A stretch of DNA of 64,000 bases from CATOSP01 sp965237775 (GTDB taxonomy: Bacteria > Chloroflexota > Dehalococcoidia > Lucifugimonadales > UBA3495). The notes beneath the pieces were generated by a model. The model was not told the DNA's origin. It saw only the letters and a program-made list of their open reading frames with translations, and did no database searches. Positions 42,131 to 51,694 of the stretch are shown one piece after another. The position numbers were made by a program, and so were the translations under genes. Position 1 is the first letter of the stretch. Each line of letters starts with the position of its first letter. The stretch lies in assembly GCA_965237775.1 (NCBI GenBank), contig OZ250155.1:4588001-4652000 (forward strand). The letters run 5' to 3'.

Positions 42131-43138
42131 CTAATCGCGGCGAGAGAGAATGTACCCCTGTGAGATGCGGTCGATGATGATGGCCATGACGACAATCCCA
42201 GCTCCCGCGACGAAAGCCTTCCCTTCTTCGAGCTGGCCCATGGAGCGTAGGACCTCGATCCCCAGTCCACCGGCTCCGACCATTGCCGCTATGGTTGCCA
42301 TAGCTAGGGCCATCATAACGGTTTGATTGATTCCAGCCATGATGGTTGGGATGGCCATCGGCACTTGGACCTTCACGAGCAACTGGAGGGGGCTTGAACC
42401 GAATGACCGCCCCGCCTCTACGACAGATGGGTCGACTTGCCGGATACCCAGGTTGGTCAAGCGAATGCATGGCGGGATGGCGTAGAGTACTGTCGCCAAT
42501 ATGGCCGCCACGTTTCCTAGCCCGAAGAGCATGATACCCGGCACGAGGTAAACGAAGCTGGGCATAGTCTGCATCGCGTCCAACACCGGGCGCAGCAAAG
42601 CGTCTACGGTGTTGTTACGTGCCGAGAGTATGCCCACGGGGATGCCAATCCCCACCGCGATGGTAACCGCCACCAGCATGATGGCCACCGTTACCATGGC
42701 TGGTTCCCAGAGATTTACGAGGCCGATGGCGATCATACCCGCTGCTGAGGCGAGGCCGATACGTAACGACGCGATTCGCCATCCGACCAGGAATACGAAG
42801 GCGACGGTCACGGGCCAGGGGACCCAGATAAGAAAATCCCGGAGTTTGCCGAGGATAATCTTGAGGTTGTCGCTGATCCCATCGAACAACCAGCCCATGT
42901 TGACGACCACCCAGTCGATAGCCGAGTCAATCGCCCTGGTGATATCGGGACCGATGTTGATCGGATAGTCGAGGAAGGACTCGATCTGTGAGCCGTGTAT
43001 GAGCAACGAAACGATTGCCGCGGCAGCGAGAAGCGACCCGGCGATGGTGAATTTGCGGGCCCTGTTGGAGCCCTCACGTTGGGACTCCTCGCCGTTTTGT
43101 GTGAATAGACCGGTAAGCTTCCGGAAATCGACCGCCAT
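42131..43138 (-). CDS. Glycine betaine/proline ABC transporter permease (OpuAB/ProW-like)
   Basis: 335 residues with about seven hydrophobic segments. The MetI-type permease domain holds the EAA loop VVEAGRSFGSSPLQLLVKVQVPMAIPTIMAG (about residues 235-265) and the family block GNVAAILATVLYAIPPCIRLTNLGIRQV, typical of ProW/OpuAB. It forms the membrane channel of the compatible-solute importer with the ATPase gene 67 bases upstream on the same strand and the binding protein encoded convergently. Confidence 0.94.
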   Translation of the reverse strand: MAVDFRKLTGLFTQNGEESQREGSNRARKFTIAGSLLAAAAIVSLLIHGSQIESFLDYPINIGPDITRAIDSAIDWVVVNMGWLFDGISDNLKIILGKLRDFLIWVPWPVTVAFVFLVGWRIASLRIGLASAAGMIAIGLVNLWEPAMVTVAIMLVAVTIAVGIGIPVGILSARNNTVDALLRPVLDAMQTMPSFVYLVPGIMLFGLGNVAAILATVLYAIPPCIRLTNLGIRQVDPSVVEAGRSFGSSPLQLLVKVQVPMAIPTIMAGINQTVMMALAMATIAAMVGAGGLGIEVLRSMGQLEEGKAFVAGAGIVVMAIIIDRISQGYILSRRD

Positions 43139-43205
43139 TGCATCCTTCCGACGTTCTAGTGAGTTTGCAGCTCGAGGGTGGCAGTTCCGGAGGACTGCCT
43201 ACTGA

Positions 43206-44450
43206 CTAGGCTGTTGAGACAACCAGTTTCAATAAGTCCTTCTGTGTTGCGACGCCGATGAAGGTGTTGCTCTCGTCCACTATCGGCAAGGGTATGTCGT
43301 CATCGGACAACATGGGCAGGGCCTTGTCCAGGGTCGTGTCGGGGTGTGCGAAACTGATCTCCGGGTCCAGGCAGTCGTCCAAAGTGGTGTTTCCCTGGGC
43401 GATCATGCGGTCCAAGACTTTCCTGTTAACCACGCCCATGTAACCAGTATCTGAACCGACGGTGACCGCGTAGTCGGACTGGGCCTCGTCCATCATGGCG
43501 ATCAACCCTTCGATGGACTCGTCATCGGCACAAACAACCTCGGGGTCTGTGACTATACTGGAAACCTTGACCACACGGCTCTTGGGAATGCCCTGGGTGA
43601 AGTCTCTGACGAAATCGTCCACTGGATTGGTGATGATATCTGTCGGAGTTCCTAGCTGGATTATCTCGCCGTCTCTCATTATCGCGATGCGGTCGCCGAC
43701 AGTGATGGCTTCATCGAGGTCGTGGGTGATGAATACAATGGTCTTGTGGATTTCCTCCTGCAGGGCGGACAGCTCATCGCGCATTTGGCGCCGGATTAGC
43801 GGGTCCAAACCGCTGAAGGGCTCATCCATCAGGAGAATCGAGGGGTCAACCGCCAAGGCCCGGGCAAGTCCGACCCTTTGTTGCATACCACCGCTAAGTT
43901 CTCTTTGGTTGGCGTACTCCCATCCGGTGAGGCCCACTTTTTCCAACATTTCCTGGGCGACCGCATACCTATCCTGTTTTCCGATCCCTTTGACCTCCAA
44001 GCCGTAAGCCGCGTTGTCCAGTACGTTCTTATGGGGCAAAAGGCCGAAATTCTGGAATACCATCGCGATCTTTGAACGCCTGAAATCGCGCAACTGCCTG
44101 GAATCGAAGGCAGTAACCTCTTCCCCGTCCACGCTTATCGAGCCGGAGGTAGGTTCCACGAGGCGTATCAGACAGCGCACTAACGTTGATTTGCCGCTCC
44201 CGGAGAGTCCCATAACCACGAAGGTCTCTCCCGGAGACACCTCAAAGCTAACGTCTCTTAGGGCGACTACAAGGTCCAATTCCTGCTGGATTTCACTACG
44301 GGACTTCTCGCCAAGTTCTTCCGACAACGCTATTTCGGGGTTCTTGCCGAAAACTTTCCAAAGGGAATTGACGGAGATGCTGCTGTCACCGTGCGGTTCC
44401 GGGTCATGGGGATGTTCTCCGTTGCGAGTCGTAATGCCGTTAGCTGTCAT
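43206..44450 (-). CDS. Glycine betaine/proline ABC transporter ATP-binding protein with CBS domains (OpuAA/ProV-like)
   Basis: 414 residues. ABC domain: Walker A GLSGSGKSTLVRCLIRL, signature LSGGMQQRVGLARAL, Walker B SILLMDEPFSGLDPL, switch His in FITHDLDEA. Two CBS domains follow from about 280 to the end; in OpuA, CBS domains sense ionic strength and gate transport during osmotic stress. It opens with SISVNSLWKVFGKNPEIAL, the typical ProV start. The gene pair ATPase-permease forms one minus-strand operon. Confidence 0.95.
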   Translation of the reverse strand: MTANGITTRNGEHPHDPEPHGDSSISVNSLWKVFGKNPEIALSEELGEKSRSEIQQELDLVVALRDVSFEVSPGETFVVMGLSGSGKSTLVRCLIRLVEPTSGSISVDGEEVTAFDSRQLRDFRRSKIAMVFQNFGLLPHKNVLDNAAYGLEVKGIGKQDRYAVAQEMLEKVGLTGWEYANQRELSGGMQQRVGLARALAVDPSILLMDEPFSGLDPLIRRQMRDELSALQEEIHKTIVFITHDLDEAITVGDRIAIMRDGEIIQLGTPTDIITNPVDDFVRDFTQGIPKSRVVKVSSIVTDPEVVCADDESIEGLIAMMDEAQSDYAVTVGSDTGYMGVVNRKVLDRMIAQGNTTLDDCLDPEISFAHPDTTLDKALPMLSDDDIPLPIVDESNTFIGVATQKDLLKLVVSTA

Positions 44451-44554
44451 CGTCGGACTCCAATTATCGATCAGACACGACCACCCCGCCCCCGTCGAAA
44501 ACCTAGCGTTAAGATAGGTAAATGTTTTGGTGTGTTGGCTTCAGACTATGTTCC

Positions 44555-45367
44555 TCAGTTGGTTTTGTCAAACGCCGCGGCTAGACGCCGGACCTGTTCC
44601 GGAGTCAAACGCCATCCCGACGCTGCGCAGTTCTCCTCGGTGCGGGCTATGCTGTTGGTCTTGGGGATCGTGATGACGGACGGGTGGGACGTCACCCAGT
44701 TCAGGGCTACCTGTGCCGGGGTCTTGTCCACCTCAACGCCTACTTGTTCCAGCGTTCGGAACCGGCGGTCTGGACGCAAGCGGGATTTGGCGGCGAGGGA
44801 ACCGTCGGCCAACGGAGTGTACGCGATAATTGTGATGTTGTTGTTCTGGCAATACGGGAGCAACTGCGCCTCGATTCGCCTGGCCTTGAGGCTATACAAG
44901 ACCTGGTTGGATACGATGGGGTAGCGGGACATCGAGGCCTGGGCTTCTTTGAGCTGGGGGAGGGAGAAGTTGCTGACCCCGATATAGCGGACAACTCCCC
45001 GGTCTACTAACTCCTCCATGGCCCGCATAGTCTCGGCGATGGGCACCCGGCTGTTCGGCCAGTGGACCTGGTAGAGGTCGATCTGGTCCACCTTGAGCTT
45101 GCGCAGACTCTCTTCTGCAGCCTTGAGCACCTGATCGTAACGCAGGTGGCTGCCCAGGACTTTGGTAGCAAGCAACACCTGGCCCCGCACTGGAGCGATG
45201 GCCTCCCCTACTTCCACCTCATTCCGGTACATCTCTGCCGTATCAACCAACGTCGCCCCCAGCGCGATTCCCCGGCGCAGGGGTCCGTCTCCGCCCGTGT
45301 ACTTCCAGGTACCAAGGCCGATCTCGGGGACCATCACCCCGGTGGCTCCCAGGGGTTTGTGTTGCAA
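44555..45367 (-). CDS. Aldo/keto reductase
   Basis: About 270 residues from TTG 45367 (GGAGG upstream at 11 bases); an in-frame TTG at 45403 precedes that ribosome site. The AKR tetrad is visible: Asp and Tyr in VDTAEMYRNE, Lys in LLATKVLG, His in YQVHWPN. IGVSNFSLPQLKEA and AYTPLADGSLAAK are family strands. It is an NADPH-dependent aldehyde/ketone reductase. It starts 26 bases after the stop of the large metallopeptidase gene on the same strand and may be cotranscribed. Confidence 0.92.
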   Translation of the reverse strand: MQHKPLGATGVMVPEIGLGTWKYTGGDGPLRRGIALGATLVDTAEMYRNEVEVGEAIAPVRGQVLLATKVLGSHLRYDQVLKAAEESLRKLKVDQIDLYQVHWPNSRVPIAETMRAMEELVDRGVVRYIGVSNFSLPQLKEAQASMSRYPIVSNQVLYSLKARRIEAQLLPYCQNNNITIIAYTPLADGSLAAKSRLRPDRRFRTLEQVGVEVDKTPAQVALNWVTSHPSVITIPKTNSIARTEENCAASGWRLTPEQVRRLAAAFDKTN

Positions 45368-45392
45368 CGTTAAGGGGCCTCCTCGCGATTGT

Positions 45393-48300
45393 TCACGGGG
45401 CAACCAGGTATTCTACCTCGGCGATTTTCTGGCCATCATGGTAAACATATACCCAATAGCGGCCTGGCACCCACCTACGTTCCTCGACGGGACCTATACG
45501 GTACGACGACCGTGATCCGGTCCATCCGGTCTTGAAAGTCGCTTTTCGATTGTGGGGATCGTAAGCAAATCCGTCCTCAAAGTACTCCACCACCGTAAGC
45601 GGGAGGGTTCGCTCGTCCTGAATTCTGGAGTATGAGAAATGCAGGTACAAGTAGATCGGGCCCTGCACTTCGCTTGCCGAAAAGCTGTCAGTCTTGGTTT
45701 CCTCTCGGCGGTCTTTATCCAATACGATATAGGCCCGGGTAACCTCGGCCTGAACATCGCCTTGCAGGTTGGGATCGGCCGGGCTCGTGTCCTGGTGGGA
45801 AGTGTCGTAGGGTTTGGTCCCGTGATACCAACGGGCTATCACCTTATCAACGATGGCCGCCGCTTCCGCCGTAGAATCGTTTTTGAAAGCGGCTTCAACA
45901 TGACAAATGTCCAGTTTGACCCCCTCGCATGTGTCCTCAAGGTCGTCGGTGAGTGATAGCAGGTACAGGTTGCGGAACCCCTGCTTGAACGTGGTTTCAT
46001 CCAGACTGCGATACAGGTCGTGAAACAGCCACTCTCCCAACGCGTAATTGCACGAGAACTCCGGCGAACCTCGTTTGGGCTCCAGGCTTTTCAGTTCGGC
46101 GATGTTGCCGGCGTAGGCGCAGGGGCTCTTATCGACAGCAACCGGCAACCCTGTGACTGCCTTGCTTGCGAACGGTTCAATAAAGGTAGCAGCGCCTTCC
46201 GCCAGCCACGCTGGCATGTCATGCCAATAGTAGTGGCTTGTTTCGTGAATTAGATGACTGAGGGCGGACTCCACGGCATAACTATCCTCATCTACCTTCG
46301 GGCGGCTCGCGATGTGGGTCCCAAAGTTGGTCCCAAGGACGGAATCGCGTATGGCGTCTTCAAACAAGTAAATGACCTGCCGTTCAGGGAACTGGAGGCC
46401 CATAAGCCCCTCAACATCGCGGACGGCTCTGTCCAAAAGGTCCATAGTGCGCTCCGCCCCCGGACGAGTGCGCATGATAGTTATATGCACCTCTCCGGCC
46501 AATGGCAGGTCAATGATTCGCTCCTCCAAGGTGACCTGGGCCGGGTCCAGCAATGTATCGACCAGGTCTGGGTTATGTTGGCTCACACGCCTCAGCGTGG
46601 CGACGATCTTGGCCTCTTCATTGGTGATGCCGTCACTAATGGCGGGGTGCGCCATGACTCGTTGAAAATGGTTGCTAACTCTCTCACTGCCTTCCCTGTG
46701 ATCGAAATTGACCAACTCGTTCAGTGACCTGATGGCCAAGGCATCGGCGGGTTCGAATGTTTTCAGGAATGGCATCCTAATGATTGACAGGGCTCCGGTT
46801 TCTGATTTCAGAGCAATGGAACCGAGGTCGTCAACCAGCCTGGCCTCCTCCTCGTCGAGCCCGTTGTTGAACCAGGGCTGGTTCCTGAGGGTGGATAGAC
46901 TGTCGGGGTCTATATCATGCAGTTTCGACAGGGTCCAAACAGCTTCTCTGAGCCAATGCTGGATGGGCCCGTCCATCAGCCGCATGTGACCGACCTGTTG
47001 GGCGATCTGAGGGTCCCGTCTCGTCAACCTCCTAAATTCGCGGACCATCGCTCCCTCGTGATCTGTCAGTTGGTCGCTGAGCCAGGGCAGACTGAGCAGC
47101 GTTTCTGCCAGGGAGGGGTGTTCGACGGTGATGCTCCGAAGAGCGTCAAGGGCCTTCCTTTCGCTCTCGGTTATGCCGTCGTTCAGCCAATCGAAATCCG
47201 CTATGAACTTCGCCACGGCAGTGTCCTGTACAGCGAGCAGCGTCAGTGTCCGCAGGGCAAGCCACTCATCCATGGTCACGTCATCGGCCAGCCATGAGAA
47301 GCCAACGACCCTCCTGGCGAGGTCAACGTCCTCCTTCGCCAGAGACTCCAACGCCTGAAGCGACCGAAGTCCCTCATCCATAGGGGACTTCTGTATCCAT
47401 GGGAAAGATGCGGCGGCGGATGCCAAAGGCGGGTCAATCTCCATCAATCCGGCCAAGGCCAGCAACGCTTTCTCGCCGTCGACAGACGGTTGCCAACTGT
47501 TCCAGGGCAGGCCCTCCCGCAGGTCTACAAAGGGACCTTCCCGGGGGACTCGACTGTCGACAATCTCAAATTCGCCCGAGGCGACGAGATGCCCCTCTAT
47601 GAACAACTCGACCTTGTACAAGCCGGTTACCCATTGCAATGGTTGCCTAAAACCTCTAGCCCAAGTCTTCGAGCTATTAGTCCAACCTGCCTCGATACGC
47701 GCGTTGGTGGACCTGCGGAGAGTGGTCCCGTTGGGTCTGTAGAAGACATATTCGATCTCGTATTCGATTCTTTCCGGTTTTGGAGGGTATACGAGATGCA
47801 CTTCCCAACCGACAGCCCGGGTTGTCAGGTGGCTGAAGGTCTGCTTGTATACTCTGGCATTCGACGGCAAGTCATGACCAAATTCCTTTTCGTAGAACCG
47901 TAACTCGGTGACCGTGGCATTCAGCGACGGGACGTAAACGAGAGAATCCGCTTCTAATAGCGGGGGCGGGGCCACTCTGGGCGATGTCCCGGGTGTCGGT
48001 TTAGGCGGTGCAGGGGTAGGAGCCGGCGTTGGCGGCGGCGAGGGCGTGGGAGTCGGCGCTGGGGTAGGCGCAGGTGTCGCGGAAGGGACAGCGGCCGGGG
48101 TTGGAATGGGCGTTGACGTAGGGTGCGGTGTACTTGTCGGCGCGGGTATGGGAGTTGGGACAAGAGTTGGCGGTGGAACGGGAGTTGCCGTGGGTTCGGG
48201 CGTTCCTGTTGGCGTTGGAATCCGTGTTGCCGTAGGTTCCGGCGTCTCCGTCGGTGTAGCTGCCGTTTCGAGTGTTGGCGTAGGCGCCATTGTGGATGTC

Positions 48301-48518
48301 GCCGGGGGTTCCGTTGGAGAGGTTCGCGTTGGCGCATCCGCTAAGGCGGACCCCGGCGTGAGACTCGCAAGCGGCTCCGTAGCCTGGGTAACAGACGGAG
48401 CCCTATCTTGAGCTACAGGAGGCGCCGAGGTCGATGTCGGCGCGTTTTCGGAACAGGCCAGGATGCCCAGAGAACTCAGAATCATAACGATTGCAAGGCT
48501 GACTAAGGCTCCTGCCAT
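45393..48518 (-). CDS. Large surface lipoprotein: Thr/Pro stalk, about 9 repeats of 35 residues, C-terminal HExxH metallopeptidase-like domain
   Basis: 1041 residues. Lipobox LGILAC (Cys 22). Residues about 25-190 are a Thr/Pro/Ala stalk. A beta-type domain (ETLRFYEKEFG-like) follows to about 330. Then about nine 35-residue helical units with consensus pW(l)xDgvT-x-dE and AxxLLxLpW run over 46545-47510. A zinc-peptidase site HETSH is at 758-762 with E774 in WLAEGAATF, as in gluzincins of the peptidase MA type. A C-terminal beta-rich domain ends the protein. AGGAG lies before the ATG. It is extracytoplasmic. It is a paralogue of the 56183-59311 gene; substrate unknown. Confidence 0.85.
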   Translation of the reverse strand: MAGALVSLAIVMILSSLGILACSENAPTSTSAPPVAQDRAPSVTQATEPLASLTPGSALADAPTRTSPTEPPATSTMAPTPTLETAATPTETPEPTATRIPTPTGTPEPTATPVPPPTLVPTPIPAPTSTPHPTSTPIPTPAAVPSATPAPTPAPTPTPSPPPTPAPTPAPPKPTPGTSPRVAPPPLLEADSLVYVPSLNATVTELRFYEKEFGHDLPSNARVYKQTFSHLTTRAVGWEVHLVYPPKPERIEYEIEYVFYRPNGTTLRRSTNARIEAGWTNSSKTWARGFRQPLQWVTGLYKVELFIEGHLVASGEFEIVDSRVPREGPFVDLREGLPWNSWQPSVDGEKALLALAGLMEIDPPLASAAASFPWIQKSPMDEGLRSLQALESLAKEDVDLARRVVGFSWLADDVTMDEWLALRTLTLLAVQDTAVAKFIADFDWLNDGITESERKALDALRSITVEHPSLAETLLSLPWLSDQLTDHEGAMVREFRRLTRRDPQIAQQVGHMRLMDGPIQHWLREAVWTLSKLHDIDPDSLSTLRNQPWFNNGLDEEEARLVDDLGSIALKSETGALSIIRMPFLKTFEPADALAIRSLNELVNFDHREGSERVSNHFQRVMAHPAISDGITNEEAKIVATLRRVSQHNPDLVDTLLDPAQVTLEERIIDLPLAGEVHITIMRTRPGAERTMDLLDRAVRDVEGLMGLQFPERQVIYLFEDAIRDSVLGTNFGTHIASRPKVDEDSYAVESALSHLIHETSHYYWHDMPAWLAEGAATFIEPFASKAVTGLPVAVDKSPCAYAGNIAELKSLEPKRGSPEFSCNYALGEWLFHDLYRSLDETTFKQGFRNLYLLSLTDDLEDTCEGVKLDICHVEAAFKNDSTAEAAAIVDKVIARWYHGTKPYDTSHQDTSPADPNLQGDVQAEVTRAYIVLDKDRREETKTDSFSASEVQGPIYLYLHFSYSRIQDERTLPLTVVEYFEDGFAYDPHNRKATFKTGWTGSRSSYRIGPVEERRWVPGRYWVYVYHDGQKIAEVEYLVAP

Positions 48519-48598
48519 GCGTGGGGCTCCTTGATTGGTGAAGTACTCTGAGTCTAAGTATCAAATGTGCCGCGACCGAAACCGTTGGCTATGTCAGT

Positions 48599-49579
48599 CT
48601 AGTCCCCCAACACCAGCCGGGCGTCGGAGAGGCTTACCAGGTCTCCGCGCTGGTTGACGCCTCGGACGCGGCATTCGACTATCTTCTGGGAGTCCTCGAT
48701 TGCCTTGTTGGTTATCTCGGCCTGGAAGGTCACCGTGTCTCCGGCGCGGAAGGGTTCTATGGCCCGCATCAGCAGGCGGCCTCCGTTGTAGAACGCCGAC
48801 ACTGGGAACGACTGCTCCAGTGTCTGGTCCACGTATGACAGAGTCGCCGGGCCGCTGTTTACAGTCCCGCCGAACAGGCCCTCACGGGCAAACTCCGGGT
48901 CGGTATGAATGTTGCTCTCGTTGGGCGGGCCAAACATGCGGAAGTCGTTTTTGCGGTTGATGATCTCCTGGCTTTCGGAGAGGGACAGGGGAGGCAGCAA
49001 GTCTCCTACTTCCAGCGACTCGAAGGACGGGTATTCTTTTGCGGCGGGGGTTGCGGATGGCGGGGTCAGCGGCTCCAACGTCGGAGCCGCTGTACCCTGC
49101 TCCTGTGGGACTTCCCGTTGCCCCTGTGCGTAGTCGAAGATGCAGGTGTAGTCGTACCTGGCCACGGCTACACCGTCCTGGTTGGCCGCATCCACGCGGA
49201 AGGTCACGAACCTGTTTCCCCGGCGTTCGTACTTCTCAAATACCTTCCGGTTGCCTGTAAGCGTGTCCCCGGCCTTAACGGGAGCCGACCACCAAACCTC
49301 GCACTTGGCGAAGGGGGTCTGTCGCCGAGCCGTCGTGGAACGCTCCAGGGCGGTGAAGCCGTTGGCGTCGGCTATGTCTTCCCGCATAAGGGGCGCGTAG
49401 GTCAACACCATCGTTGGCATGGGGATTACCGGGGAGGCCTGGTACCGAAGGTCGGGGTTTTGGGACACCCGGGCGTAACGCGCGATGTCCTCCGGGGTGA
49501 GCGTCACGACGCTGGCCCGGCCTCGTTGGCCTGCTTGCACTACGTCGTAGACCCACAGCTTTTCCTTTTCCTGGACCAT
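48599..49579 (-). CDS. Fused double hot-dog MaoC-like hydratase
   Basis: 326 residues with two hot-dog domains: the first about 15-150 (LTPEDIARYARVSQNPDLRY, then VWWSAPVKAGDTLTG and CIFDYAQGQREV), a Pro-rich linker, and the second about 185-326 (YPSFESLEVGDLLPPLSLSE, IHTDPEFAREGLFGGTVNSG, with the MaoC-type N-x-H-T-D helix). The H-T-D site in the second half suggests catalytic competence as an enoyl-CoA hydratase, the first half shaping the substrate pocket. It is probably the fused counterpart of the two-gene pair at 28020-28855. Starts at ATG 49579. Confidence 0.87.
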   Translation of the reverse strand: MVQEKEKLWVYDVVQAGQRGRASVVTLTPEDIARYARVSQNPDLRYQASPVIPMPTMVLTYAPLMREDIADANGFTALERSTTARRQTPFAKCEVWWSAPVKAGDTLTGNRKVFEKYERRGNRFVTFRVDAANQDGVAVARYDYTCIFDYAQGQREVPQEQGTAAPTLEPLTPPSATPAAKEYPSFESLEVGDLLPPLSLSESQEIINRKNDFRMFGPPNESNIHTDPEFAREGLFGGTVNSGPATLSYVDQTLEQSFPVSAFYNGGRLLMRAIEPFRAGDTVTFQAEITNKAIEDSQKIVECRVRGVNQRGDLVSLSDARLVLGD

Positions 49580-49637
49580 GTCAAGACCGCCTTTCAGGAG
49601 GAATTGGCGTTATCTTACCCCAATGTTGGGTTATCTG

Positions 49638-49737
49638 TCTGAACTGTGATTTTTGTGATTCTCCTGATGACCATGATTAGGAAGAATCACGGCAGTCATC
49701 ATGGTCATCACAACAATCAACGAAATCACAGTTCAGA
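49638..49737. repeat. 100-bp element with terminal inverted repeats
   Basis: TCTGAACTGTGATTT (49638-49652) and AAATCACAGTTCAGA (49723-49737) are perfect 15-bp inverted repeats. Inside, GATGACCATGAT and ATCATGGTCATC form a second inverted repeat, so the whole can fold into a cruciform. It has no coding capacity. A related end sequence occurs near 61957-61973, so it is a dispersed family. Confidence 0.8.
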
Positions 49738-49819
49738 AACCCTCGCTTGCGGCATAGATCAGCCTACTCGATAATGTGGGTCAATTCGGTCCAGAGAGCG
49801 AGGACCGGCGGAGGATGGC

Positions 49820-50758
49820 ATGAAAGTAGGATTCATTGGATTGGGCACGATGGGCAGCAGCATGGCCTACAACGCCCTTCAAGGCGGTAACGAGATGGTC
49901 GTCCACGACATCCGGCGCGAGGCGGCCACACCCCACCTGGAGGCCGGGGCGGTCTGGGCTGACACGCCGCGGGAGGTGGCCGAAGCCAGCGAGATAGTGT
50001 TTACATCGCTTCCTGGACCCGTTGAGGTTGAAGCCGTGTCCCTTGGCGACGAAGGGCTGTTCCAGGGTCTCACCGAAGGGAAGGTCTACTTCGACCTGAG
50101 CACCAGCACTCCTAACTTGATCCGGCGCATCCACGAAGAGGGCGCGGCGCGAGGCATTCACGTACTGGATGCCCCGGTGAGCGGCGGACCCCGAGGGGCC
50201 AGGACCCGAAACCTGGCGATCTGGGTTGGCGGCGACAAGGAAGTGTTCGACCGGTGCAAACCGGTGCTGGACGCTATTGGAGACAAGGCCTATTATGTGG
50301 GACCCATCGGCTGCGGCGCGATTGCCAAGTTGGTGCACAATTGCGCGGGCTACATGATCCAGTGCGCCATGGCCGAAGTGTTCACTATGGGCGTCAAGGC
50401 CGGCGTTGAACCCATGGCCCTCTGGCAGGCGGTCCGGAAAGGAGCGACAGGGCGGCGCGGTCCTTTCGAAGGGCTGGCCGAGCACTTGCTCCCGGGAAAG
50501 TTCGATCCTCCCGACTTCGCCCTGCGCCTGGCCCGAAAGGATGTGGACTTGGCCGTGGGAGTTGGCCGGGAATACGATGTCCCGATGAAAATGGCGACCA
50601 TCGCCCTGCAGGAGCTCACAGAGGCGCTAAATCGGGGTTGGGCGGAACGGGATTCCAGAGTTGCTATGTTGCTGCAGGAAGAGAGGGCCGGAGTGGAGGT
50701 GCGGGTGGACGAGGAAGAGCTGCGGCAAGCCCTCGAGGAGGAGCGGGGCCAGGGCTAA
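49820..50758 (+). CDS. NAD(P)-dependent beta-hydroxyacid dehydrogenase (3-hydroxyisobutyrate dehydrogenase family)
   Basis: 312 residues. Rossmann motif VGFIGLGTMGSSMA, substrate-binding DAPVSGGPRGA, and catalytic Lys in GCGAIAKLVHN are in the expected order; the C-terminal domain is all-helical (FALRLARKDVDLAVGVGREYDVPM). The extra C-terminal 25 residues form an acidic helix (VDEEELRQALEEE). Cytoplasmic oxidation of a 3-hydroxyacid is the likely reaction. GGAGG five bases before the ATG. Monocistronic by position. Confidence 0.93.
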   Translation: MKVGFIGLGTMGSSMAYNALQGGNEMVVHDIRREAATPHLEAGAVWADTPREVAEASEIVFTSLPGPVEVEAVSLGDEGLFQGLTEGKVYFDLSTSTPNLIRRIHEEGAARGIHVLDAPVSGGPRGARTRNLAIWVGGDKEVFDRCKPVLDAIGDKAYYVGPIGCGAIAKLVHNCAGYMIQCAMAEVFTMGVKAGVEPMALWQAVRKGATGRRGPFEGLAEHLLPGKFDPPDFALRLARKDVDLAVGVGREYDVPMKMATIALQELTEALNRGWAERDSRVAMLLQEERAGVEVRVDEEELRQALEEERGQG

Positions 50759-50835
50759 ATAGACGTCTTCTCTTTGCGACAGTCGACAGGTCCGCGTTCC
50801 CGGTCTTTACGCCGGTTTGGGGGAATCGCGGTCTA

Positions 50836-51633
50836 TTAGGGCCAGAGGCCTTGCGTGAATCCCCCATTTCCGGTGAGCGTGGGCACTAGGGCGGTCATTA
50901 GTCCCGCGGCTATTAGGACCGCTCCCAAGGGCCTGCCGATTCGCCTTCCCCATGGCAGGTTTTTCTCGGCAGCCATGATTGCGCCCAATGCCAGCATCCA
51001 ACCGATGCTCCCTGACCCCACGGCAAACATAACCAGCATCAGCGACCAACAGCAGCCGAGGCAGTAGACCCCGTGGTGCAACCCAAGGCTCAGCGCCTGC
51101 CGGGCGTCTCCCTCACCCGGCCAATGGCCAGCGATGAATGTAAAGGGAGAACGGCACTTATCCAGGCAGTGGTATTTCAACGGAGTGAATTGGTACACGC
51201 CCGCCAGGACCAGGATGACCGCCCCGAAAGCCTGGCCGTTTCCATTCAGCAGAGCAGTCTTAAACAACACCTGGTGAAGGACCAGGTCCGCCACATGCAC
51301 CACGGCCCCGAACCCTACCCAGACGGCTAGGTAGCCCAACACGAGCAGCGAGACCAAGCGAAAACGATGGCTCCTTCCCGCAACCATCCTGTGGAACAGG
51401 GCAATCAGCGGCAGGCTGGTTGGCAGCATCGTGGCGAACACCATCAAGGTCCAACCCGCAACGAAGAACAGAAGGAGCGCGGCGTCTCCGCTGGTTAGTT
51501 CCCCAAGGGCGTCATGTTCCAGGAAGCGGCTATAGGGAGACCTGCCCCAGAGCCACAGGCTGATCCAAGCCAGGGCGGCCACCGAGATTAGCAAGGCGGC
51601 GAAGAGCCGGTCGTTTCTTACTCGCGGCCACAT
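50836..51633 (-). CDS. DUF2182 integral membrane metal-binding protein
   Basis: 265 residues, about eight hydrophobic segments. Conserved family features: MLPTSLPLIALFHRM in an early helix, YQFTPLKYHCLDKCRSPF with a Cys pair, HHGVYCLGCCWSLMLVMF with three Cys, and AAEKNLPWG near the end. DUF2182 proteins are presumed metal-binding copper/zinc-related membrane proteins, but no activity is established. Convergent with the dehydrogenase gene and downstream of gcvPB on the same strand with a 61-base gap. Confidence 0.88.
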   Translation of the reverse strand: MWPRVRNDRLFAALLISVAALAWISLWLWGRSPYSRFLEHDALGELTSGDAALLLFFVAGWTLMVFATMLPTSLPLIALFHRMVAGRSHRFRLVSLLVLGYLAVWVGFGAVVHVADLVLHQVLFKTALLNGNGQAFGAVILVLAGVYQFTPLKYHCLDKCRSPFTFIAGHWPGEGDARQALSLGLHHGVYCLGCCWSLMLVMFAVGSGSIGWMLALGAIMAAEKNLPWGRRIGRPLGAVLIAAGLMTALVPTLTGNGGFTQGLWP

Positions 51634-51694
51634 GGGCTATTGAGGGACCGTGGCAGTGGGCGGCCGTGGGTTTGGCCCCGTCGGGCGCGCCTAA

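Noticed and set aside
48000..48330. Tandem DNA repeats as an independent repeat element
   Set aside because: The GTTGGCGTxGGC-type periodicity is the codon pattern of the Thr/Pro stalk; the same occurs at 58800-59200 and 61500-61680.
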